A stretch of 64,000 bases of DNA, taken from assembly GCA_039545275.1 (NCBI GenBank), contig BCHS01000004.1, forward strand, positions 1,007,078 through 1,071,077, written 5' to 3'. The number at the start of each line of letters is the position of its first letter. Position 1 is the first letter of the stretch. The stretch comes from Pseudomicrostroma phylloplanum. Lineage: Eukaryota > Basidiomycota > Exobasidiomycetes > Microstromatales. The notes below the pieces were generated by a model that ran no database searches, was not told the DNA's origin, and saw nothing but the letters and a program-made list of their open reading frames with translations. Position numbers and translations under genes: made by a program. Of the stretch, positions 56,286-64,000 are shown piece by piece.

Positions 56286-57033
56286 ATGGCGGCTGGACTG
56301 AAGAGTAAGTATGCGCCACTGGATCTCTGCATGGTCGCTCCGCTGATCGTCTTCCCGCCCGGCGTCCGCATCTCCCAGCTATCATCCTGCTTTCCTTCGT
56401 TCTGGCGGTAGGCTTCCTCCTGATCATACTGTCATGTGCATTGTGGTCGAATTGGCTGCCGTTGCTAGTCGGTGAGTAGTCTACAACAGTAGCTTCAATA
56501 GCTCCCCTGGGCTTGAATGCGACTTGCGTGAGGGGTCTTGCCGATGGCGATCTGACCTCGCTTCTGTCCCTTTCCCTCGCAGCTCTGCTCTATGTTCTGG
56601 CGCCATTGCCGAACAGCATCTGTGCAAGATGCGCTGGAGCGGATGATTTCTCGGCAGACTACAACAGGTGAGTCAAGCCAACGTGCTTGTTGACGCTGAA
56701 ACTCAGGGTACATGCCTTACACTTCGCTGCATCGCGTCCCTTGTCTACTCTCTTTCAGCTCTTTCCTCGACTTCGGCAATTGGCTGACATCGACAATGGT
56801 CGTGTCTGGCTTTGCCCTGCCAATCACCTTGGCACACGCTGGTGTGATTCATTCCATGGCATGCATAATGGCAATGGTTGGAGGTGCTCTCGTCTACGGT
56901 ACAAGTGAGTAGGAAGCTCGATAAAGCTGCAAGTGTGACCAGAGCCAGCACTGATCGTCCTCACTTTTACGCTCCGTCACTAGTTCTCACCTACTCGGGC
57001 TTCTTCAGCGAGACGTCGGACGACTATTTCTAG
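56286..57033 (+). CDS. VPS55: Late endosome/vacuole trafficking protein Vps55 (LEPROT family)
   Basis: A four-helix membrane protein of the Vps55/OB-RGRP family that works with Vps68 in late-endosome to vacuole transport. Model: exons 56286-56304, 56379-56471, 56583-56667, 56759-56904 and 56984-57033, 130 aa. Five short exons in matching phase encode MAAGLK, then IILLSFVLAVGFLLIILSC, LLYVLAPLPNSICARC (the family's PNxxC-type stretch), NWLTSTMVVSGFALPITLAH and a terminal YSGFFSETSDDYF, characteristic of the family. Membrane segments fall at about 8-28, 38-52, 68-88 and 95-115. No single open frame reveals this gene; it depends on the splice model. Confidence 0.92.
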
Positions 57034-57653
57034 ACTATCAATTGCGTACGCACAGAAGTCCGCTTGTAATCGAGATTTCTCATGCTCGTGTGCGGAGGCA
57101 TCGGCCTGACCGTCCTCGGATACCAATGAATGCAGGCTTATGAGTAATGGCGCTGATCGATCGGGACCTGATGCCCATAGGGTGTAGTGACACAATCAGC
57201 TCGTTTTGATGGGACCTTCACTTCTGTTGCTCGCTTTAAGGACGCCTGTCTGCCGGTAAAGATGCAGGGCGTACCGCGTGGAAACGATCGGCTGTGCTGA
57301 GAACCGCGCGTACAGTACGACTAGGCAGATACTTTTTACATGGAGGCGCGAGAACAGGCATCACTTCTCGGAGCCCCAGAAAGCTACCTCATGAAACGAG
57401 TGGGATCATGAAACGACTCTTGCGATTGCCGTTGCCTTGGAGGCGCTCTGCCCCTTCGCATTCCTCACCCTGTCGAGCTTCTTTTCAGTCAGCGACGCTA
57501 CATCGGCCACCTCGTCAGGCTCAAGCATTGACGAGTCTTCGTACAAGCGTTCATTGAGTAGTGATTGTTGCGCAGAGCGACTGATGGTATACGTGCACAG
57601 AAGAGGCTGATATAGTACAGTGGAACAGGAACGTCTATAGGATGAGTGGACAC
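57034..57653. other. Convergent region, VPS55 and RMND1-like gene
   Basis: 620 bp between two 3' ends; no gene, RNA or repeat recognised. Confidence 0.45.
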
Positions 57654-59292
57654 CTACACAGCATGCTCAGTAGTGGCTTTGCTTGCGCTAGCATGGGCAA
57701 GCGTATGGCTGTGAGCGTGAGGAACAATGTCGCCCACTGAAGGCTCGGCAAACGGATTGGAGAGGTAGCCATGCGAGATGAGGGCCAGGGTGACCTCGAT
57801 TGCGATGACTGCCCAAGAAAGGTAAGGAAGAGTTGAAGATTCTGTCAGAATTCTGCCCTGGACGAGTCTCCTCTGGCCAACAGAATCCTCCTTTGCACTC
57901 ACGAGCAATGATGATGACCTCCATCCTGTGCGAGCTGCCTTCGGTGAGCAGAGCTCGGAGCACTCCCATCAGGTTCTCGGCATGATCCAGCTGCTCATTC
58001 AGGGCCCGGAATCGTTGCTCAATATCAAGGGTCTGGCAGATGGAGTCATAGTGCTCTGGCATGTGGAGAAGATAAAGGGTGTCAAGCGAGCTTCGACGTG
58101 AAGACTGTGATCACTCGTCGTTGCTCACCTTCCATGCGACCATTCTCCCAGAACAATTCAAGCTCCTCCACCTTACTACCTTCTTCTAGATTGACCATTT
58201 GCCGTAATTTAAGTAGCCGACCCATTTTCCTGACGACGTCTTTACGGCTGATCGGCACCCGACCCTTCTGTTCAAGCAACAGGGGCAGAGTCGATACCGA
58301 CGCGAGGTAGTTTGAAAGCGACGCCTCTTGAGAGGATAAGCGCGCGGATAGGGCGAGCCCTGCCGAGAAGGACAAGCGCGCCAGTAAGGGCGACCAAGGG
58401 TCTGAAGATGAGTCTACGTCTGGCGGTGCTTGACCGAGGATGAGCACATCCCCCACGATACGCGTGACACTGAGTAAGCCGGGAAGAAGCAGGTTAGCCG
58501 GGGGCTCTACGCTCTCCACAGGGCGCACGTGCAGCAGCCTACTCACTCCTGCTCGTTGACAATAAACTCCATCTCCTCCTCCCCTAGGTCCTCATATGGC
58601 TCCTTCTCGATGACTGACTGCGATGCTGCTTGCACCATCCCTCTTGGACTGAGTACGCTTCCTCTAAACCTCTGAGCCTGCTCGGCGTTGAGTCCCCAGG
58701 TGATATATGCTCCGGTTCTCAGGATGAAGACCTCGCCCGATGCTGAGCGGCCTGGTGTGCCATGAGTGTGAGGATGTTGGTGGGCGGGCCACGAGGGAAG
58801 GTAGATCACCTGCCCGTCCTCCATGAGACGCCATCCCGGAGGCAGTCGGCCCGAGTTGATCAAAGCGGCAAAGTCGTAAGATGAAGCAGTGGCGAAGGCC
58901 AGCACTTCTTGCAGCTGAGGCGGTACAGGTGCTGCAGACGTCATTGAAGAGCCTCCTGCCCCTCGCGACTCGGCGATGTTTGCCTGAGCGTACTCGTCAT
59001 CTGCCAAGGCGGCTGCTTCTGCTGCTTCTACGTCGGTAGTGCCTGGTGCCACCGACGCTGGAGCGAGCTGTGACCGCAGGAGTCTCGAAGTGCGGGCATT
59101 GACCTTTGATGAAGGCTTGATAGCCTTGCTCAGCTTCGACTGAGACGCTTTGGGAGGTGGTGGAGGCGGCACGGCAGATGAAGAAGATGAAGAAGCAAAG
59201 CGGTAGGATGCTGGAGCGATGCGTGTCAAAGAAGATTGCTGCGTTGGAGCGACGAGCATGCGTCCGAGTGCACGCGAGCTGTATCTGAACAT
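57654..59292 (-). CDS. Mitochondrial RMND1-like protein (DUF155)
   Basis: A member of the RMND1/Rmd1/Sif family (DUF155). Human RMND1 is an inner-membrane protein needed for mitochondrial translation. Model: exons 59292-58547, 58469-58129, 58055-57903 and 57808-57654, 464 aa. The N-terminus (MFRYSSRALGRMLVAPTQ) fits a mitochondrial presequence. The DUF155 region covers GEVFILRTGAYITWGL, EEMEFIVNEQ, ARLSFSAGLALSARLS, VELEELELFWE-type KVEELELFWENGRMEEHYD and ERFRALNEQLDHAEN-like EQRFRALNEQLDHAENL, ending with one hydrophobic segment (LIAIEVTLALISHGYL) as in RMND1. A Pro/His insertion (about 175-195) is unusual. The nearest ATG is at 59292; a codon earlier is GTG. Confidence 0.88.
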
Positions 59293-59805
59293 CACTGGCA
59301 GCAGTTGTGAGGCCAGGTCAGGGTCGTGACTACTTGCGATGGACTTGTGATGCTCTACCTGGTATTGGTAGTCAACGACGAAGGCGCTGCGTCACGTTGA
59401 ATTCTCCACGACTTCTTCCCTCTGTGAGTGAGACAAGATCTCTGTAGTCTAGCTGCTGACTCCACTCCGCTTCCTCCGTCCCGTTCCGTTGCCTGCGCCT
59501 GTGTGTGTCACAATCGACCCCTCGTGCGGCATCACGCTCTGGCGGAGTTGATTTTGGCGACGGTGTTGATTCCAAGCCACAACTCGACCACGGAGACTCC
59601 AGGCCGCCTTTCCTTTCCTCGTTTGGATCTGATCTTCGACACTCCCACCTTCACCATTATTCTCAACATCATCACCTCCAGCATCATCATCTTCATCAGC
59701 AACATCGCTCCAGACCCTCAAGTGCACCATCATACCGTCGCTGTCACTCCATACTCAGCGCTGCCCTTCGCAAGCGTGACCTAAGGCATCAGCGCGCCCT
59801 CTGCC
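59293..59805. promoter_or_regulatory. Divergent promoter, RMND1-like and Ppc89-like genes
   Basis: 513 bp between the divergent starts, with CATCA-rich sequence near 59660-59700. No TATA box is evident. Confidence 0.5.
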
Positions 59806-62800
59806 ATGTATCGCCATCGAGCGTACGTAGAGGAGGAAGAATATGATCACGAGGACCAGTCCATGTCCGCTGCCACTCTTCATAGCTATGCTCCCGCAAA
59901 GCATGTAGCAGGTGTCGCAAAGAGATCTCAGCTACCTCGGCCATCGTCAGAGTTGGATGCTGGACTGGGAGTGCCGAATTGGGGCCCACCGATCCCCACT
60001 TCGACAGGCGAGCTACATCGCATTGGAATGGAGGGAGCTCTCACGGTCGACAACAGAGATAATGGACGCAGAGAATTGAGAGCTCGGCCGTCTTCGAGTG
60101 CTCACCTGGGCAGCTCTCCCGGCGCCGCCCGGGCAATCGCGCCGCCATCCTCTTCTCGATATCAATCCCAACGAGGTGCCCAGTCCTCGCCCTATCGTCG
60201 CCCTCAGCAGCTCTCGCATCAGCAGAAAGCGGCTCGTTCTAATCACTACACGGACTCTGCTTACTCTTCTGGCTCGTCATCGTCAGGAGGAGCATCGTCA
60301 GAGGATGAGGCCGAGTCGCCTCTCCGACCTCATGCGAACTCTAGGGAGAGTACCGGCAATCACCGAGCTCTCGCTGCTAGCTCAGTAATCAACTATGAGA
60401 CACTGCGTCCAGCCTCTCGTCCTGCACTCCCCGGAGATGCTCTTGATAGGCTGGATCAATGGGCAGCCAGCGCGTCTGCTTCAGCGTCGGACAGTGAGCG
60501 ATCCAACGTAAAGCATCAACGTCAGCAAATGAAAGAAGCCGATGAAGCGAAGCTCAGATACCCTCGTGTCGACTCGTGTGACCCGACCTACGAAGTTGAT
60601 CACAAATTGATCGCATCAAGTCCGGCGAGGTCGCCCCTTCGGTCAGACAGAAACACTCGCCCCACACTTAGCCCCGGGAGTCCTAGTCCTGCTCCTAGTC
60701 TCCGGGCCCATAAAGGGCCAAAATCTCGACGGGACGGACGTTCACAAGTCCAACTGCCTCGAGAGCCACCTACACCTACCACCATGAGCGCCTTTGTCGA
60801 CCTTGCCGGGCAGATTGGGCGCGATCTGATGAGCGCCGACGAGGGCCAAGGCTGGGAGAGAAGGCAGACGAGCAAAGCTACACGGGACTCCAGCGCGGAA
60901 ACTTTGGTAGAGGAACCTCAACAGCCTCGGCGAGAACCACAACAGAGGAATGCATCAAGCAAGACAAATGTTGTTGGCTATGCTAAGCTCTTTGGTGAGC
61001 TCGAAAGGACCCAGGGCCAGCTGCTGCTTCCTTCTGGCGTCTCAATGGGTCGAGGAGCGCATGTACCTCTCCTCTTGCCAGACGACGTGACCGGCCTCAC
61101 ATCCGCTCTAGAGTCGCCCGTCAAGTCAAGACTAGGCGTTCGCCATGCTACGCTTCATCCCTCCCTGGGCAAAGGAGCTCTAGGCGACAGGAAAGTCAAG
61201 TTAGCCGAGTTGAAGGACTTCGTCCTCGGCATCGAGGAAGAACTACAATTGACCAAGGAACGCCTGGAAGGCGTCGAGAGCAGAGGCGTCGAGCTTAGAG
61301 ATGATCTCGATCAAATGAGGAAGGAGTGGCGCCATGGAGGGATCGGAGCTCATGGGCAACATTCCCGTGAAGACGAGGAAAGGCAATACGCCGATAAGAT
61401 CAGCGCCATGTCACAGCATATCACCGCGCTCAGCCACGATTTGAGGTCGTACAGAGCTGCTGTTGAAGACATCCAGCATGCAAAGCTGGAAAGCCAGCAG
61501 CGACAGATGCGACAGGGATCCCTCCCAACTCACAATGGCGAGTCCCAGAAAGCTAGTCAGCATGACTCCCGCGTATACAATGATGCCGAAGTCGAGTACC
61601 GCCAGCTGCAAAAACAAGTCTTGCATCTAGAAGAAGAGGTGACGCGCTTGCAGCTCGTGATCGAGGGCCACAACGACCACAGGGAAGAGCCGACAGAGGA
61701 CCTTGGAGCTGCTGGTCGGGTCAACATGGCCGAGCAGCCTCACCTCAGTACACGGCGGCCATCATCACGGAACAAGCAATCGTCTGCGGTCCGTCATGCC
61801 ACGCAGTCTTCCCCCGACAGAGCCGAGGTTCAGCAACGCCGGCTCACCTTCGCTGACCACCCGGAAGCTCCGTCTGGTAGGCGAAAAGGACGGACCGCTC
61901 CGCCCAGCTCTGACGACCGACAATCCGTTTACGACAGTCAGCCTGCGTACTCTTCTCAGCCTGCTCCAATCATCAAATCGAAGGCCAAGCGACAGACTAC
62001 TGTCGCATCCGAGGAGGACGAGGGTAACGAGACACCGAGGCCCTCCTCTGCTCATTCTGCTACACGGTCCCGCTCGCGAGCTCGCTCGAGCGACAAGTAC
62101 ACACAGGACGAAGACGAGGACGTCACCCAAGCTCAAAATCGGGTTGATCAGACCACTCGATCCGTATTCGAGTCCGACCAGCCTCCTGTCCACAAGGCTG
62201 CTTGGGCCCCAAGCACACTGGGCTTCGAACACGACGCAAGGGACTGCACCGTCTGCCTCGCGCGCTCCCGTAAGGAGACTCAACGAACAGGTCGACGACA
62301 ACGTGTGATGGAGAGCATCCGACAACAAGAGGGCAGCATCGCTGCCAACGAGGAGGACCTCCTTCTCTCTTTGTTGCAGTCCGGCACCGTTCGCCAACCA
62401 CTCAACCTCGGGCAGGTGTCTCTCCTCGAGAGGCTGATCAAGCAGCACATCGATGAATTTCTCCATGCTCGAATGCTGTACGCTGAACTGGCGGACGAGC
62501 TGAAGAAGCTTCATCCGGAAGACGAGGGCATGACAAGCGAGAAGCGAAAGATCCTCGTAGAGCACGTGTTGGAGAGCGTAGAGGAACTCGAGGCCAGGTG
62601 CAGCCGGATCGAGGGGCTGAAGAAGTTGAGGTCAGCCATTTCGGTGAATGGCCGGAGCTCGCCTCCCACGACGGATGCTACAGGGGGAATCAAATCCACG
62701 TCTGGCAACCCCCTTCTGGCTGGCAAGAGCAAGCGAGTTAGCAGAGTCGACCCCGGTCAAAAGAGATCTACTCACACCACTTTGAGTCGAGCATTGGCAA

Positions 62801-62841
62801 ACAGTCCTCCGCTCGTTGACGGAGCGGCGGAGAGAAAGTAA
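59806..62841 (+). CDS. Coiled-coil protein with Cep57/Ppc89-like C-terminus
   Basis: A single exon encodes 1011 aa. The first ~400 residues are Ser/Arg/Pro-rich and probably disordered. Coiled coil is expected at about 460-640 (KLAELKDFVLGIEEELQLTK, YRQLQKQVLHLEEEVTRLQL). Near 805 is HDARDCTVCLARSRKE, a CxxC motif with a preceding His, followed by a helical C-terminal block (LLERLIKQHIDEFLHARMLY, LVEHVLESVEELEARCSRIE). This arrangement resembles the Cep57 microtubule-binding domain shared with fission yeast spindle-pole-body protein Ppc89, so a spindle-pole-body scaffold is the best guess. The similarity is by pattern only and should be treated as a probable, not proven, assignment. Confidence 0.75.
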   Translation: MYRHRAYVEEEEYDHEDQSMSAATLHSYAPAKHVAGVAKRSQLPRPSSELDAGLGVPNWGPPIPTSTGELHRIGMEGALTVDNRDNGRRELRARPSSSAHLGSSPGAARAIAPPSSSRYQSQRGAQSSPYRRPQQLSHQQKAARSNHYTDSAYSSGSSSSGGASSEDEAESPLRPHANSRESTGNHRALAASSVINYETLRPASRPALPGDALDRLDQWAASASASASDSERSNVKHQRQQMKEADEAKLRYPRVDSCDPTYEVDHKLIASSPARSPLRSDRNTRPTLSPGSPSPAPSLRAHKGPKSRRDGRSQVQLPREPPTPTTMSAFVDLAGQIGRDLMSADEGQGWERRQTSKATRDSSAETLVEEPQQPRREPQQRNASSKTNVVGYAKLFGELERTQGQLLLPSGVSMGRGAHVPLLLPDDVTGLTSALESPVKSRLGVRHATLHPSLGKGALGDRKVKLAELKDFVLGIEEELQLTKERLEGVESRGVELRDDLDQMRKEWRHGGIGAHGQHSREDEERQYADKISAMSQHITALSHDLRSYRAAVEDIQHAKLESQQRQMRQGSLPTHNGESQKASQHDSRVYNDAEVEYRQLQKQVLHLEEEVTRLQLVIEGHNDHREEPTEDLGAAGRVNMAEQPHLSTRRPSSRNKQSSAVRHATQSSPDRAEVQQRRLTFADHPEAPSGRRKGRTAPPSSDDRQSVYDSQPAYSSQPAPIIKSKAKRQTTVASEEDEGNETPRPSSAHSATRSRSRARSSDKYTQDEDEDVTQAQNRVDQTTRSVFESDQPPVHKAAWAPSTLGFEHDARDCTVCLARSRKETQRTGRRQRVMESIRQQEGSIAANEEDLLLSLLQSGTVRQPLNLGQVSLLERLIKQHIDEFLHARMLYAELADELKKLHPEDEGMTSEKRKILVEHVLESVEELEARCSRIEGLKKLRSAISVNGRSSPPTTDATGGIKSTSGNPLLAGKSKRVSRVDPGQKRSTHTTLSRALANSPPLVDGAAERK

Positions 62842-63287
62842 AGAGATGCGAATATACCCCTACAAAGCGAGCCTGGCCTCTCTCGGTACCTCGAGATCGA
62901 GCCGTGCCGTTGTCATCTCCCTATATCCAATCATGCTCTGTAACGACTCGCTGCAGTTCATCATTCTGAATCCCACAATATAAAGCGCTTCATTTAGTAC
63001 CCTGCCGCCCGCCTACTCTGCACAGTCTTGCGCAAGCTGACAATCCGCACCCTCGACTGCTCGTCTGCTCTCCTCTCTACGAGGCACGTGTCACTACTCC
63101 AGATAGGCTGATGCAATATGAGTTAGATTGGTTGAAAAGTCTAATCGTACAGAAAGTGACAAGGGGGAGGGTAGTAATGATGCCAATGACGATGTGGACT
63201 GGTGAAGCGGTAGTCGAATGCTGGCAACGCTTCCTAGGACGTGGTCTTGCTTGATGAATGGCTGTGGGTCACGGAGTGTCGCGGCGT
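62842..63287. other. Convergent 3' region, Ppc89-like and CAF16
   Basis: 446 bp between two 3' ends. An AATATAAAG sequence lies near 62978 but has no gene behind it. Nothing else recognised. Confidence 0.45.
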
Positions 63288-64000
63288 CTATCGCATGACG
63301 GTCTGGCTGTAGTCGTACTTGTTGTAGAACTTCTCCGAATCGGTCTCAACCCCTTCCGCACTCCTCTTGGCACCCCTCTTCTTGCCTCCTTTGCCTTGCT
63401 CTTCTCCCTTTTCTCTGATGTCCCGATCCTGTCTCAACCACTTCAAGGCGAGAGTGAGCAGCAAGCCGTCCTTTGTGATCTCTTCGCTACCGGAAGGCGC
63501 CGTTCCGAGGAGCTGAGAGAGGTCCGAGGTGGACGCTGGAGGCCACAGAAGGGTGTTGGTCTCTGACTCCATCTGTCCCTCCTCCACCAGCCCTCCCAGC
63601 CGCATGTGCACGACGTGGGATGGGAAGTCATAGAGGCCATCGAAGATGTGTGTGGCGTATACGATAGTAGCTCCACGCTGCTCCGTTTCCTCCTTGAGGA
63701 ATTCGAGAAGATCAGATCGGACCTGAACATCCAGATCAACGGTGACCTCGTCTAGCAACAGGACAGTCCAGGGCGTCATCAGGCCCATGCAGAGCTGCAC
63801 GCGTCGTCGTTCACCATCTGAAATGGCGTGCATGTGCCACTGCAGATCTACGTCGAGCAGGTCAAGCAAACGATCGCGTCGCTCCTTGTACCTGTAGCCG
63901 CCAACAGAATTCAGAAAGTCCTCAACAACGATGTCGGATCGTACGACAGGATTCATTGCCCACTCGGTGCCCAGATAAGTAATCCCTTGAGGAGGCGAAT
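63288..64000 (-). CDS. CAF16: CCR4-NOT-associated ABC ATPase Caf16, C-terminal part
   Basis: A soluble ABC ATPase of the Caf16/ABCI group, linked in yeast to CCR4-NOT and Mediator. The frame is open to the window edge, so the N-terminal part with Walker A lies outside. Visible features: TYLGTEWAMNPVVRSDI, the signature-loop equivalent SDGERRRVQLCMGL, Walker B LLLDEVTVDLD and the H-loop YATHIFDGL. The C-terminus is Lys/Gly-rich and ends DYSQTVMR. The signature SDGER replaces the usual LSGGQ, as in other Caf16 proteins. Confidence 0.9.
   Translation of the reverse strand, partial: SPPQGITYLGTEWAMNPVVRSDIVVEDFLNSVGGYRYKERRDRLLDLLDVDLQWHMHAISDGERRRVQLCMGLMTPWTVLLLDEVTVDLDVQVRSDLLEFLKEETEQRGATIVYATHIFDGLYDFPSHVVHMRLGGLVEEGQMESETNTLLWPPASTSDLSQLLGTAPSGSEEITKDGLLLTLALKWLRQDRDIREKGEEQGKGGKKRGAKRSAEGVETDSEKFYNKYDYSQTVMR

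Noticed and set aside
52004..64000. NOT4 and CAF16 as a CCR4-NOT gene cluster
   Set aside because: They lie more than 7 kb apart with unrelated genes between them; fungal genomes show such coincidences and nothing here supports co-regulation.

Overview
The window is a gene-dense stretch of a fungal nuclear genome, most likely a basidiomycete and possibly Ustilaginomycotina (smut lineage). The reasons are G+C-rich coding sequence, many short introns with a GTGAGT-type donor, Ser/Pro/Gln-rich low-complexity insertions, and a complete set of typical fungal housekeeping proteins (group III hybrid histidine kinase, Leu5, Pex1, Sec16, Not4, Caf16, Vps55). The class is an inference. I see no transposon, CRISPR, phage or bacterial-type operon.

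Layout. 0.7-11.2 kb: a Nik1-type HAMP-repeat histidine kinase and a large ferric-reductase-like oxidoreductase, both on the minus strand and separated by a 2 kb promoter region. 12.5-17.3 kb: a LIM-binding (LDB1/SEUSS-type) transcription cofactor divergent from a heparan-glucosaminide-acetyltransferase-like membrane protein. 17.5-22.4 kb: ESCRT-III Vps2, divergent from a small hydrophobic protein, then an intronless acidic orphan with a TATA box. 22.8-27.7 kb: a Leu5-type mitochondrial carrier and GSK-3 kinase, both minus. 28.9-37.2 kb: Lsm2, Pex1, and, divergent from Pex1 across 308 bp, an aconitase that continues in the same reading frame into a mitochondrial ribosomal protein mL40-like domain. 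37.8-49.8 kb: Sec16, mitoribosomal uL29m, Nsa1 and eRF1. 50.8-57.0 kb: a Yippee zinc protein, an intron-containing tRNA-Ala(CGC) with a Pol III terminator, Not4 and Vps55. 57.7-64.0 kb: an RMND1/DUF155 mitochondrial protein, a Cep57/Ppc89-like coiled-coil protein, and the C-terminal part of Caf16, which runs off the right edge.

The genes are individual eukaryotic transcription units. Several lie head to head on short shared upstream regions (Vps2/hydrophobic protein, Pex1/aconitase-mL40, uL29m/Nsa1, RMND1/Ppc89-like), which could coordinate expression. Themes that recur are mitochondrial function and translation (aconitase-mL40, uL29m, Leu5, RMND1), cytosolic translation (Nsa1, eRF1, tRNA), CCR4-NOT (Not4, Caf16) and endosome/secretory traffic (Vps2, Vps55, Sec16).

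Exon boundaries were set by hand from GT/AG signals, reading phase and protein-family continuity; every multi-exon model given sums to whole codons. The best candidate for something unusual is the aconitase-mL40 fusion with a presequence-like linker between its two halves.
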